A DNA stretch of 64,000 bases from the NCBI RefSeq assembly GCF_001612805.1, contig NZ_BDBD01000024.1, forward strand, positions 1 through 64,000. The letters are read 5' to 3'. The position numbers and the translations under genes were made by a program. Below the pieces are notes generated by a model that did not search any database, was not told the origin of the DNA, and saw only the letters and a list, made by a program, of their open reading frames with translations. This stretch comes from Nocardia coubleae NBRC 108252 (GTDB lineage Bacteria > Actinomycetota > Actinomycetes > Mycobacteriales > Mycobacteriaceae). Positions 42,548 to 51,116 of this stretch are shown here, in pieces. Each line of letters begins with the position of its first letter. Within the stretch, counting starts at the first letter, position 1.

Positions 42548-43432
42548 CTACGTCGCGGCCCATTCGCGGAAAGCGGCGACGAACTCCTCGGGTGCGTCCG
42601 ACTCCACGTAAGTTCCCGCACCCTCGACGATCACGGTCTTGTGCTCGACGAATGTCGCTTCGAGACGCTCACGCTCCTGAGCGCGGAAGGCGATGTCGGC
42701 GTCACCCCACACGATCAGCGTCGGCAGGTGGGCGATGGCGGCGAGTCCGGCCTCGACTTCGGCGAAGAATGCCCGGCTGGCCAGGACACGGCCGGGCAGC
42801 ACGGCGCAGGCCTGACGGCGCTCCGGCGTATCCAATGCCTTGCTGTAGTGCGACATTTCGGCCGCTGTCGGCTTGCGCCTGCGGTGGCCGGTGGGAATGA
42901 AGGTGTTGACCAGCAGATTGAACCGGCGGATCAGGAAGCGGCTCAGGGGCCCGCCGGCGAGGCGGCCGAAAGCCTCGAAGTGGAGGACTCCGTTGACCGG
43001 CCAGGCCCAGGTATTGGCGAGCACCAACCGATCGAAGACGGCAAGCCGACGCTGCACGACGGCCAGGCCGATCATGCCACCCCAGTCCTGCCCGACCAGG
43101 GTGACGCCGTCGAGGCCGAGCTGGTCGACGAAGGCGGTGACCACGTCGGCGTGTTCTTCCGGCAGGTAGCCGTAGCCGGGCTTCGCCGTCGACAACCCGA
43201 AGCCGGGGTAGTCCAGGGCGATGCATCGATAGTCGTCGCGCAGCTCACGGATCACGTCGCGCCAGAGGAACGACCAGGTCGGATTGCCGTGCAGGAACAG
43301 CAGTGTGGGGCCGCCGGATCCCTCGTCGACGTAATGCACGGTGTGCCCATCGATCTCGACGAATCGACTCTCGAAGGGGAACAGTTCGTCGTCGACCCAA
43401 CCGGGCCGCACGCTCTTGGTTGTGTCGGCCAC
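42548..43432 (-). CDS. Haloalkane-dehalogenase-like alpha/beta hydrolase lacking the usual catalytic His
   Basis: A 294-residue protein of the haloalkane dehalogenase group. It has LFLHGNPTWSFLWRDVI (oxyanion loop), YPGFGLST, and LVGQDWGGMIGL with Asp116 as the nucleophile. The C-terminal catalytic His is expected in a G-x-G-H-F context, but the sequence reads VEGAGTYVESDAPEEF, with Thr274 at the His position. Unless another His serves, hydrolysis of an ester intermediate should be impaired. GTG at 43432 is chosen because AGGAG lies 6 nt upstream; the frame extends 8 codons further. It is divergent from the HxlR regulator gene, which may control it. Confidence 0.85.
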   Translation of the reverse strand: MADTTKSVRPGWVDDELFPFESRFVEIDGHTVHYVDEGSGGPTLLFLHGNPTWSFLWRDVIRELRDDYRCIALDYPGFGLSTAKPGYGYLPEEHADVVTAFVDQLGLDGVTLVGQDWGGMIGLAVVQRRLAVFDRLVLANTWAWPVNGVLHFEAFGRLAGGPLSRFLIRRFNLLVNTFIPTGHRRRKPTAAEMSHYSKALDTPERRQACAVLPGRVLASRAFFAEVEAGLAAIAHLPTLIVWGDADIAFRAQERERLEATFVEHKTVIVEGAGTYVESDAPEEFVAAFREWAAT

Positions 43433-43514
43433 GGTGGTCTCCTCAGAACTCGGCATCAGAGTATGCTTGAGGATCTCACGCGCACTTTAGAATATCAAGC
43501 GATAGTAGGTGATG

Positions 43515-44144
43515 ATGCGCAGCTACGGTCAGTACTGCGGGCTCGCCCGAGCCGTCGAAGTCGTCGGCGACCGGTGGAATCTGCTCATAGTGCGGGAGCT
43601 CCTCCTCGCCCCGGCCCGGTACCGCGACCTTCTGGAAGGCCTTCCCGGTATCGCGACGAATCTGCTGGCGGATCGGCTCCGCGACCTCGAGGCGTCGGGT
43701 GTGATCGAGCGGCGGTTGACCGGCGAGGGCAGCGTCGTCGAGTACGCCCTCACACCGTGGGGCGCCGAGCTGCGTGAACCGATCGAAGGCTTGATCCGCT
43801 GGTCGACGCCACTGATGAGCCGTGGTCCGGCCGAGGGTGACGCGTTCCGTCCCGGGTGGCTCGCGCTCGCGCTCCCCGCCTTGCTCAACGCGCGGGTCGA
43901 GCTTCGCCGTGCGGTGACGATCGGCCTGGAGATCGAGGCGGAGTTCTTCCAGCTGCGCGGTACCCGATCGGGCTTCGAGGTCGGCCGGCATGACGGCTGC
44001 GAACTCGACGCAGGCGTCCGCGCCGATCCCGGATGCCTGCTCGGCCTCGCCGCCGGCGCGCTGACGCTGGACGAGGCGCGCGCCCTCCGGTTGATCGAAA
44101 TCGACGGCGACGAGTCCGTCGTCGACACCGTTTTCGGCGGCTGA
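43515..44144 (+). CDS. HxlR-family regulator with C-terminal SCP2-like domain
   Basis: A protein of about 209 residues. Residues 1-95 are an HxlR winged helix (SYGQYCGLARAVEVVGDRWN, LLIVRELLLAPARYRDLL, GLPGIATNLLADRLRDLE). The Cys in QYCGLARA is conserved in redox-sensing HxlR members. The C-terminal 100 residues (ALPALLNARVELRRAVTIGL, then RHDGCELDAGVRADPGCLLG) look like a sterol-carrier-type ligand domain, common in this subfamily. ATG at 43515 is preferred among three adjacent starts. Divergent from the dehalogenase-like gene, which it may regulate. Confidence 0.87.
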   Translation: MRSYGQYCGLARAVEVVGDRWNLLIVRELLLAPARYRDLLEGLPGIATNLLADRLRDLEASGVIERRLTGEGSVVEYALTPWGAELREPIEGLIRWSTPLMSRGPAEGDAFRPGWLALALPALLNARVELRRAVTIGLEIEAEFFQLRGTRSGFEVGRHDGCELDAGVRADPGCLLGLAAGALTLDEARALRLIEIDGDESVVDTVFGG

Positions 44145-44184
44145 CGGGCGCATCCCGGTCGGCGGCCACCGCTACCGTTTGCGC

Positions 44185-44205
44185 ATTGATTCGACATACG
44201 TCAAT
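44185..44205. promoter_or_regulatory. Candidate ArsR operator
   Basis: The dyad ATTGA-N11-TCAAT lies 8 nt upstream of the arsR start, within an AT-rich patch. ArsR/SmtB repressors bind AT-rich dyads with TTGA/TCAA half-sites, so this is the probable site of autoregulation. Confidence 0.65.
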
Positions 44206-44213
44206 ATCGATGC

Positions 44214-44576
44214 ATGTCGAAGTCGGAGCTGAACCTGATGGCCGATGCCGCGTGCTGCGCGGAACCGGTCGTTCGCGATCCCTTGACCCACACCGAGGCG
44301 GCCGAGCTCGCCGCGGTGTTCAAGGCGTTGTCGGATCCGGTGCGGCTTCGGTTGCTGTCGCTGGTCGCGAGTCGCGCCGGTGGTGAGGCGTGCGTGTGCG
44401 ACATCTCCGACGGTGTCGAGGTGAGCCAGCCGACCATCTCCCATCACCTCAAGGTGCTGCGCGAGGCGGGGCTGCTCACCAGTGAGCGGCGCGCCTCGTG
44501 GGTTTACTACCGTGTGGTGCCCGAAGCGTTCGCCCGCATTTCCAGCGCGCTGAGCACCGAGGATGTGCCCGCGTGA
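44214..44576 (+). CDS. arsR: Arsenic-responsive repressor ArsR
   Basis: A 120-residue ArsR/SmtB winged-helix repressor. ELAAVFKALSDPVRLRLLSL and VSQPTISHHLKVLREAGLLT form the helix-turn-helix region. The metalloid ligands are visible as EACVCDIS (two Cys), with an additional ACC pair near the N-terminus (ADAACCAEP). It dissociates from DNA on binding arsenite or antimonite. It is the first gene of an overlapping arsR-acr3-arsC operon. Confidence 0.93.
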   Translation: MSKSELNLMADAACCAEPVVRDPLTHTEAAELAAVFKALSDPVRLRLLSLVASRAGGEACVCDISDGVEVSQPTISHHLKVLREAGLLTSERRASWVYYRVVPEAFARISSALSTEDVPA

Positions 44577-45670
44577 GCACGGCGACCACCGCCGAGCAGG
44601 CGCCCGTCGTCGGCAAGCTGTCGACCCTCGACCGGTTCCTTCCGTTGTGGATCGGTGCGGCGATGCTGGCCGGAATCCTGTTGGGGCGCATGGTGTCCGG
44701 ACTCGGCGACACCCTCGGCGCGGTCGAGATCGACGGTGTTTCGCTGCCGATCGCCATCGGTCTGCTGATCATGATGTACCCGGTGCTGGCCAAGGTGCGC
44801 TACGACCGGCTCGACACCGTCACCGGCGACCGCAAACTCCTCATCGGCTCCCTGGTGCTGAACTGGGTGCTCGGCCCCGCCCTCATGTTCGCCCTGGCCT
44901 GGATCTTCCTGCCCGACCTGCCCGAATACCGCACCGGCCTGATCATCGTCGGCCTGGCCCGCTGCATCGCCATGGTCATCATCTGGAACGACCTGGCCTG
45001 CGGTGATCGCGAGGCCGCCGCCGTGCTGGTCGCCCTGAACTCGGTGTTCCAGGTGTTCATGTTCGCCGTACTCGGCTGGTTCTACCTGTCGGTGCTGCCC
45101 GGCTGGCTCGGCCTGGAACAGACCACCATCGACACCTCCCCGTGGGAGATCGCGAAATCGGTCCTGATCTTCCTCGGCATCCCCCTGCTGGCCGGGTACC
45201 TGAGCAGGCGCATCGGTGAACGGACCAAGGGCCGCGACTGGTACGAGTCGACATTCCTGCCCAAGATCGGGCCGTGGGCGCTGTACGGGCTGCTGTTCAC
45301 GATCGTGATCCTGTTCGCGCTCCAGGGCAGCCAGATCACCTCCCACCCGTGGGACGTGGCACGTATCGCGCTGCCGCTGCTGGTGTACTTCGCCGTGATG
45401 TGGGGTGGCGGTTACGCGCTCGGGGCCGTCATGGGCCTCGGCTACGCGCGCACCACCACCCTCGCGTTCACCGCCGCGGGCAACAACTTCGAACTCGCCA
45501 TCGCCGTGGCGATCGCCACCTACGGCGCCACCTCCGGCGAAGCTCTTGCCGGTGTTGTCGGGCCGTTGATCGAGGTCCCCGTTCTTGTAGCCCTGGTGTA
45601 CGTCTCGCTGGCGCTGCGCAAGCGATTCACCGGTGCTACCCCGGCTCTCACCTCCGAGGACATGAAATGA
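44573..45670 (+). CDS. acr3: Arsenite efflux permease ACR3
   Basis: A 365-residue membrane protein with ten hydrophobic segments that exports arsenite. The essential Cys of transmembrane segment 4 is in GLARCIAMVIIWNDLACG, and the conserved TAAGNNFELAIAVAIA is in segment 9. GTG at 44573 overlaps the arsR stop (GTGA). Its own stop overlaps the arsC start (ATGA). Tight coupling points to one regulated unit. Confidence 0.95.
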   Translation: MSTATTAEQAPVVGKLSTLDRFLPLWIGAAMLAGILLGRMVSGLGDTLGAVEIDGVSLPIAIGLLIMMYPVLAKVRYDRLDTVTGDRKLLIGSLVLNWVLGPALMFALAWIFLPDLPEYRTGLIIVGLARCIAMVIIWNDLACGDREAAAVLVALNSVFQVFMFAVLGWFYLSVLPGWLGLEQTTIDTSPWEIAKSVLIFLGIPLLAGYLSRRIGERTKGRDWYESTFLPKIGPWALYGLLFTIVILFALQGSQITSHPWDVARIALPLLVYFAVMWGGGYALGAVMGLGYARTTTLAFTAAGNNFELAIAVAIATYGATSGEALAGVVGPLIEVPVLVALVYVSLALRKRFTGATPALTSEDMK

Positions 45671-46077
45671 GCGGCAAACCGTCGGTGCTCTTCGTCTGCG
45701 TCCACAACGCCGGACGATCCCAGATGGCACAGGGGCTCCTCACCCACCTCGCGGGCGATGCGATCGAGGTTCGTTCCGCGGGCAGCGCTCCCGGCGACAC
45801 CCTGAATCCCGCCGCCGTCGAAGCCATGGCCGAACTCGGTATCGACATCACCGCCCAGTCCCCCAAAATCCTCACCCCCGAGGCCGTCGAGACGTCCACG
45901 GTCGTCATCACGATGGGTTGCGGCGACGCCTGCCCCTACTTCCCCGGCATCGATTACCGGGACTGGAAGCTAGACGATCCGGCAGGCAAGGGCATCGAAT
46001 CGGTGCGCCCGATCCGCGACGAGATCAAGAAGCGCATCGAGGATTTGATCGCCGAATTGCTGCCGACCCGCCTCTGA
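45667..46077 (+). CDS. arsC: Arsenate reductase ArsC (low-molecular-weight phosphatase type)
   Basis: A 136-residue reductase that turns arsenate into arsenite for export by ACR3. The P-loop LFVCVHNAGRSQMAQGLL is at the N-terminus, with the catalytic Cys in CVHNAGRS. Two further Cys are in TMGCGDACPYFPG, the redox-helix position, and the acid loop is YRDWKLDDPAGKG. Reduction may depend on thioredoxin or mycothiol; the sequence does not decide. The gene overlaps acr3 by 4 nt. Confidence 0.95.
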   Translation: MSGKPSVLFVCVHNAGRSQMAQGLLTHLAGDAIEVRSAGSAPGDTLNPAAVEAMAELGIDITAQSPKILTPEAVETSTVVITMGCGDACPYFPGIDYRDWKLDDPAGKGIESVRPIRDEIKKRIEDLIAELLPTRL

Positions 46078-46117
46078 ATCGGAAGTGTGGTCACCGTCGA
46101 CATGGTGAAGTATCCAA

Positions 46118-46531
46118 GTGGAGAAACCTGCAGGTCTCGATGCACACTTCGCACGGCGGGCACGCGCCAGTGAGTGGAAGCCGACAGCCCCGGACGGATT
46201 GACGGAGCGCGAGTACCTACTCCAGTTCGCCGCGCGCCCAGGCATGTACATCGGTTTCACCACGGTTCGTGGCGTGACGTGCTTCCTGAACGGCTACGAC
46301 TACGCTGCTCGCCGGACCGGAGGTCGAGGTCTGGACGGCTTTCGCGAGTGGCTTCTCGCCAACCACCTTCGTCGCGAGAGTAGCCTCTGCTGGTCGGGTT
46401 TGGTTACGCAGATTGCGCTGCCCGCGCGCGACGACGAAACAGATCTCAGTCCTGAGCAGGAACTCCGCATCGTCGAGGTCTTGTTCGACCTGCTCGATCA
46501 ATTCCTGGCTGAACGTGCGGACGTCGTCTGA
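46118..46531 (+). CDS. Hypothetical protein, actinobacterial
   Basis: A 137-residue soluble protein. Its core REYLLQFAARPGMYIGFTTV, then TCFLNGYDYAARR and LDGFREWLLANHL, looks like a family found in Streptomyces and relatives without known function. The acidic, helical C-terminus reads EQELRIVEVLFDLLDQFLAE. There is no signal peptide. It starts with GTG at 46118, 40 nt after arsC, so it could be read through from the ars operon, but no functional link is evident. Small proteins of this kind are often immunity proteins; this is speculation. Confidence 0.6.
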   Translation: MEKPAGLDAHFARRARASEWKPTAPDGLTEREYLLQFAARPGMYIGFTTVRGVTCFLNGYDYAARRTGGRGLDGFREWLLANHLRRESSLCWSGLVTQIALPARDDETDLSPEQELRIVEVLFDLLDQFLAERADVV

Positions 46532-46602
46532 ATCCGATTCCCGTCCACCAGTCGGCGGAGGCGCACTCTCCGACAGGACGAAACAAACGATGGGACAGGG
46601 CA

Positions 46603-47652
46603 ATGCGGGTCGGGGTTGTGGGTTTGCGGATGGGGTTGCATCTGGCGGCGTGGTGTCGGCGGCTGGGGATGGAGGTGGTCGCCGCGTGTGATCGGGATCC
46701 AGGGCGGTGCGCAGAGGCGGCCGAGATGCTGCCTGGGACAGCCTTCTTCGAGGAATGGACCGCGCTTCTCGATCACCCCATGGATGCCGTGGTGCTGGCT
46801 AATGACTTCGACGAACACGCACCCTTGGCCATCGCCTTCCTCGATCGGGGCATCCATGTCCTGTCGGAATCGGCTGCCTGCGTGGACGCGCGGCAGGCGG
46901 CGGAGTTGCTCGCGGCCGAGCGGCGGTCGTCGGCGACGTATTCGTTCGCCGAGAACTACGTGTTCCATCCGCATGTGAATCTCATCCGGAAAGCCTTGGC
47001 GGACGGGGAGATCGGCCGACCCACCCTGATCGAGGCCGACTATCTGCACGCCATGTCGCCCGCCGATGTGACGGGCCTGATCGGCGATCCCGCCCACTGG
47101 CGCGGACGCATCGAGCCGACGGCCTACTGCACGCACACGCTCTCGCCGATCCTGTCCCTCACCGGTGAGCTGCCGGTCGAGGTGTCGGCATACCCGGTCG
47201 ACACCGCCGATGCGCGAGCGGCGGTCGTCATGGTGGTCCGGCTCAGCGGGGGCGGGCTGGCGATCAGCAGGCACGGGTTCCTGCAGGGCGAACCCGACAG
47301 CCATTGGAGCTGGGTTTCGGTGCGCGGTACCGAAGGGCTGGCGGAATCGGTGCGGGCGCCCGGCGATCGCGCCTGGTCGGTGCGGGTGCGCACCGAAGGA
47401 TGGGTGGGCGGCGCCACCGTCGACGAAGAACGCGCGCCCACACCCAGGTGTCTCGCCGACGGCACACCGGTCGAGCCGAAAGCCGAGGGCACGGTCCGTA
47501 TCCTCGAGGGGTTCCGCGCATGCGTCGAACACGGCGCGCAACCGTTGGTTCCGGTAGAACAGGCGATCGCGGCATCGCTGGTCGGCGTCGCGGGAGCGCG
47601 GTCTCTGCGCGAGGGCTCCCGCCCGATCGAAATGCCGAAACTGTCCGAGTGA
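46603..47652 (+). CDS. Gfo/Idh/MocA-family oxidoreductase
   Basis: A 349-residue NAD(P)-dependent enzyme. Residues 1-120 form the Rossmann domain: MRVGVVGLRMGLHLAAWCRR, DAVVLANDFDEHAPLAIAFL and DRGIHVLSESAACVD, where the usual EKP triad is replaced by ESA. Residues 120-330 form the dimerisation and substrate domain, with SPILSLTGELPVEVSAY and an AYCTHTL segment holding the likely catalytic residue. The substrate is probably a sugar or cyclitol, not determined. It is transcribed alone, between a hypothetical gene and a MarR gene. Confidence 0.87.
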   Translation: MRVGVVGLRMGLHLAAWCRRLGMEVVAACDRDPGRCAEAAEMLPGTAFFEEWTALLDHPMDAVVLANDFDEHAPLAIAFLDRGIHVLSESAACVDARQAAELLAAERRSSATYSFAENYVFHPHVNLIRKALADGEIGRPTLIEADYLHAMSPADVTGLIGDPAHWRGRIEPTAYCTHTLSPILSLTGELPVEVSAYPVDTADARAAVVMVVRLSGGGLAISRHGFLQGEPDSHWSWVSVRGTEGLAESVRAPGDRAWSVRVRTEGWVGGATVDEERAPTPRCLADGTPVEPKAEGTVRILEGFRACVEHGAQPLVPVEQAIAASLVGVAGARSLREGSRPIEMPKLSE

Positions 47653-47745
47653 ACTGCCGCACACCACGGTCGGCCCCCGCCGCTTTGGGCACCTGACGTA
47701 GGTAGCCGCGGACAGCCATTCGTCGGAGGCCGGGAGAATGGCGGG

Positions 47746-48177
47746 ATGGCAGGTGGCGTCGAAGCTCAGTTGAGTGCGTTGCTCGGACCGCTGCGGCGGG
47801 CGGTGTTGCGGCGGACACGGGCACTGGAGGGACTGCCCGATCTGCCGGAGGCGCAGATCGAACTACTGAGATTGCTTGTCGCACATGATGGTCTGGCGCC
47901 GGGGCGGGCCGCGGACGAGCTCAAGGTGGCGCAGTCGACGGTGAGCAATCTGGTTCGGACGATGGCCGATCTGGTGGATCGGGTGCCATCGACTGAGGAC
48001 GGGCGCGGGGCGGTGCTGGTGGCATCGGCCCGGGCGCGGGAACTGCTGGCGAGGTACGACCGGGCCAGTGCGGCCATGCTGCGGGACTCGCTGGCGAAAC
48101 TGTCACCGGCGGATCGACAGGCGCTGGAATCTGCCGTGCCCGCCCTGCGGCGACTGCTGTCCGTGCTGGACGAATAG
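47746..48177 (+). CDS. MarR-family transcriptional regulator
   Basis: A 143-residue winged-helix protein. ALLGPLRRAVLRRTRALEGL is the dimerisation helix, AADELKVAQSTVSNLVRTMA the recognition helix and DGRGAVLVASARARELLARY the wing. ATG at 47746 is the start. It precedes a secreted carboxylesterase gene by 76 nt on the same strand and may regulate it; the ligand is unknown. Confidence 0.87.
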   Translation: MAGGVEAQLSALLGPLRRAVLRRTRALEGLPDLPEAQIELLRLLVAHDGLAPGRAADELKVAQSTVSNLVRTMADLVDRVPSTEDGRGAVLVASARARELLARYDRASAAMLRDSLAKLSPADRQALESAVPALRRLLSVLDE

Positions 48178-48253
48178 GTCGCGCACTCTTCCCCCTGTGA
48201 GGCCGGTCACCTACAGTAGTTTTGTTTCAAAAGCATTTCATCTGTGGGAGCGT

Positions 48254-49855
48254 GTGTTGCGGAGCCCGAACTTCATCCGTCAGTTGCTGGCGGCGGCCGT
48301 TGTCCTCGCGAGTGCCGGTGCGGCGGTGGTGGTTTCGCCCGCCGCCGCGGCACCCGACGATACGGTGGTCACCGTCTCGGGCGGGCCGATCAGCGGTCGG
48401 CACACCAACGGCATCGTCGAATACCTCGGTGTTCCGTTCGCCGCCGCGACCACGGGCGAAAACCGTTTCACCCCTCCGCGACCCGCCGTTCCGTGGACAG
48501 ATGTGCGTGCGGCGGTCGCGCATGGACCGCAGTGTCCGCAGGCGTCTCCGGCGCCGTTCGGATTGGCGCTGCAGGAATCCAGCGAGGACTGCCTGAGCAT
48601 CGATATCTATGTGCCGGAGAACCCCGCGGGCGCGAATCTTCCGGTGATGGTCTGGCTTTACGGTGGCGCCTTCGTACTCGGCTCCAACGCTCAGTACGAC
48701 TCCCCCGACCGATTGGTGCGTGAGGGCAAGGTCATCGTGGCCATCCCCAATTACCGGGTCGGCCCGTTCGGTTTCCTCGCACTGCCGGAACTGGCCGACA
48801 GCACCGGCGGCATCACGGGAACGTACGGCACGCTCGATCAGCAGGCGGCGCTGCGCTGGGTTCAGGAGAATGCGGCCGCGTTCGGTGGCGACCCCGGCAA
48901 TGTCACCATCTTCGGCGAATCGGCCGGTGGGATGAGTGTGTGCACGCAGCTCGCTTCGCCGCTGGCACAGGGCCTTTTCCACCGGGCGATCATCCAGAGT
49001 GGGTCGTGCGCGCGGAGCCCGCTGTCACCGCCGGACAGGGGGCTCGCCTTCCAGCGGTCGGCCGACTACGCGACGAGCCTCGGGTGCCACGATCCGCACA
49101 CGCGACTGAACTGCCTGCGCGCGCTTCCGGTCGAGAAGCTGCTGGATTCGCCCAGTGCCGAACTGCATTCGATGGCGATCACCTGGAGCCCCGTACAGGA
49201 CGGGGTCGTGTTGACCTCCACTCCCGAAGAGGCGCTCGCCGCCGGAGCCGCGCGCGACATACCGCTGGTGGTCGGCAGCAATGCCGACGAGGGCGCCGCT
49301 TTCATCGCCCTGCTCGACTACCTGAAGGGCATAATCCCCGACGAAAGCGATTACCTGACCTGGGCGCAGGAACTGTTCGGCGACAACGCCGGCCAGGTTC
49401 TGCGCCGATACCCGTCGGCCGACTTCCCCTCCCCGGTCAAGGCAAAGGAACAGGTGCTCACCGACGGATTCTTCGCTTGCCCAGCACTTTTCACCACCGA
49501 GGCCGCACGTGCCGGTGGCGCCGAGGTCTGGCAATACCGCTTCAACGAAGCACCGCTCGGCCAGAATCCGTTGCTGCCCGGCGCCTTTCACGCGGCCGAA
49601 CTTCCCTACGTGTTCACCGATCTGCTCGGTATCCCGATCCCGTTGCCACCGGCAGGCGACCAGCTCTCCCGCCGCATTCAGCAGAGCTGGGCCCGGTTCG
49701 CCCACACCGGCGACCCGGTGACAGCGGACTTCGCCGACTGGCCGACCACCCCCGGCGCCACCCTCGAGATGAGCAGCGCCGGGATCAGCACCGGTGATTC
49801 TTTTGCGGCCCAGCATCATTGCGACCTGTGGTCGGGGATCAGCCGGATCGGTTAG
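48254..49855 (+). CDS. Secreted type B carboxylesterase
   Basis: A 533-residue exported hydrolase. A signal peptide (NFIRQLLAAAVVLASAGAAV to AAAAP, cleavage near residue 35) precedes the esterase domain. EDCLSIDIYVPENP and VMVWLYGGAFVLGSNAQYDS (oxyanion loop) are typical of the family. The nucleophile Ser223 is in IFGESAGGMSV and the catalytic His is in LLPGAFHAAELPYVF. It cleaves carboxylic esters outside the cell, possibly lipids or host compounds. GTG at 48254 or TTG at 48257 is the start, with GGGAG just upstream. The stop abuts the convergent next gene. Confidence 0.92.
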   Translation: MLRSPNFIRQLLAAAVVLASAGAAVVVSPAAAAPDDTVVTVSGGPISGRHTNGIVEYLGVPFAAATTGENRFTPPRPAVPWTDVRAAVAHGPQCPQASPAPFGLALQESSEDCLSIDIYVPENPAGANLPVMVWLYGGAFVLGSNAQYDSPDRLVREGKVIVAIPNYRVGPFGFLALPELADSTGGITGTYGTLDQQAALRWVQENAAAFGGDPGNVTIFGESAGGMSVCTQLASPLAQGLFHRAIIQSGSCARSPLSPPDRGLAFQRSADYATSLGCHDPHTRLNCLRALPVEKLLDSPSAELHSMAITWSPVQDGVVLTSTPEEALAAGAARDIPLVVGSNADEGAAFIALLDYLKGIIPDESDYLTWAQELFGDNAGQVLRRYPSADFPSPVKAKEQVLTDGFFACPALFTTEAARAGGAEVWQYRFNEAPLGQNPLLPGAFHAAELPYVFTDLLGIPIPLPPAGDQLSRRIQQSWARFAHTGDPVTADFADWPTTPGATLEMSSAGISTGDSFAAQHHCDLWSGISRIG

Positions 49856-50497
49856 TCAGAATTTGCCGGTGTGGTGCACGGTCCGGTGGCCGAGCTGGGC
49901 GACGAGTTCGCTGACGAAGGTGTCGGGCAACGGTGGCCAGTGCCAGAATTCGACCGCCAGCGTGCCGAGGGCGAAGTCGTCGGACCAGGTCCAAGTGCTG
50001 ATCGGTGCGGATGTCCGACAGGTTCGGCAGGTGACGTCGCCGGCGCCCGCGGTGACCCATTCCTCGATCGCGGACGAAAAGGGTTGCCAGACAGTGGGTT
50101 CGGCTTCCCATCGGTTCGGGTAATCGATGATGACGGTGCGGGTGGCGCAGTGGGGGCAGGTGGCGTACTCGGGTTCGGTCTCGCCCTGGCCGCCATGGTG
50201 GGGGTGGCGGCCGACGATGACGGCGACCGGGCCGGGCAGCCAATCGGCGCCCCAGTTGTCCGCGATACCCGCCCACTGCGCCCCGGGGACATAGCCCGCC
50301 TCGACTTTCGAGCTGTACATCGACTCGCTGGACATCCCTCGCGTCAGCAAGCCACGCGCCACCATCCAGTCCACCACCCGCGCACCGAGCGCCTCCGCTT
50401 CGGCCGCACCCACCTCGACATCGACGATCCGTTCGAAATAGTCACCCACCCACGCATGGTGCCACGGCTCAGCCACGATGGCGGCGCTCGAAAGCAC
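49856..50497 (-). CDS. Hypothetical protein with a CxxC-CxxC zinc-ribbon-like pattern
   Basis: A 213-residue soluble protein of unknown function. The N-terminal 70 residues are helical (VGDYFERIVDVEVGAAEAEA, then LGARVVDWMVARGLL). The middle has YVPGAQWAGIADNWGADWLP. A putative zinc ribbon uses CPHC (about residue 120) and CRTC (about 160). The C-terminal part, WSDDFALGTLAVEFWHWPPL, is aromatic. Similar proteins occur in Streptomyces as uncharacterised. GTG at 50497 is chosen because the conserved part begins there. A longer frame upstream is not convincing. Confidence 0.7.
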   Translation of the reverse strand: MLSSAAIVAEPWHHAWVGDYFERIVDVEVGAAEAEALGARVVDWMVARGLLTRGMSSESMYSSKVEAGYVPGAQWAGIADNWGADWLPGPVAVIVGRHPHHGGQGETEPEYATCPHCATRTVIIDYPNRWEAEPTVWQPFSSAIEEWVTAGAGDVTCRTCRTSAPISTWTWSDDFALGTLAVEFWHWPPLPDTFVSELVAQLGHRTVHHTGKF

Positions 50498-50550
50498 TCG
50501 CAGATCGCTCGCCCGCTGGCGTGGACCAGGGGCGCGGGTGAGATCGCAGC

Positions 50551-50730
50551 TCAGCGGGAGTAGTCGCGGAAGGTCATGACGCCGCCGACCATGATGGCTA
50601 CGACCATGAAGAGGTACACGACGACGCGCAGCCAGGTCGGGCCGTAGAACGTCACCGCCATGGTTGCTCCCAGCGCTGCGAGAATCAGCACCACCCCGTA
50701 GAAGGGGGTGCGTTGTTCTCTGTCGACCAT
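50551..50730 (-). CDS. Small membrane protein
   Basis: A 59-residue protein with two hydrophobic segments (VVLILAALGATMAVTFYG and LRVVVYLFMVVAIMVGGVMT) and short polar ends (MVDREQRTP, FRDYSR). Codon use matches coding sequence, and ATG at 50730 is the only good start. It precedes the zinc-ribbon-like gene on the same strand. No function can be assigned. Confidence 0.62.
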   Translation of the reverse strand: MVDREQRTPFYGVVLILAALGATMAVTFYGPTWLRVVVYLFMVVAIMVGGVMTFRDYSR

Positions 50731-50836
50731 GGTTCCAGTGTCCGCCGAATACCCGCGCGGTGCCATGGGCAACGATTCTGCCCGAAATCGGGCAGGGAAC
50801 TTGGCGGAAACGATCGCGGCGGGCAAGATTGCGGCG

Positions 50837-51106
50837 GTGAACGACGGATCCTCGGCGGAGCTGGTGCGGCATGTGGCCATGTCCACGGGGCTTCCGGAGC
50901 GGGTCGCGGCTCGAGTGGTCGCCGATATCGTCGGATATTTCGACGAGACGGCCGAGGAGTTCGTGCGCCGCAGGCACGGGGAGTTGCAGGCCCGGCAGGT
51001 GCGTAATGCCGAGATCTGGCGGTTGCTCGCGGGCGAACTCGCGCAGCGGCCGGTGGCGGCTCCCCGGTTCACCGAACGGCAGTTGCGGCGCATCGTCTAC
51101 GGGTAA
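50837..51106 (+). CDS. Small hypothetical protein upstream of glmS
   Basis: An 89-residue helical protein (AELVRHVAMSTGLPERVAAR, then VVADIVGYFDETAEEFVRRR and FTERQLRRIVYG). It has no signal peptide or membrane segment. GTG at 50837 is preferred; an ATG at 50765 would add 24 residues. It ends 10 nt before glmS and shares its ribosome-binding region, so the two are probably co-transcribed. The middle resembles a small HTH-like fold, perhaps DNA-binding, but that is uncertain. Confidence 0.65.
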   Translation: MNDGSSAELVRHVAMSTGLPERVAARVVADIVGYFDETAEEFVRRRHGELQARQVRNAEIWRLLAGELAQRPVAAPRFTERQLRRIVYG

Positions 51107-51116
51107 AGGAGCCGGC

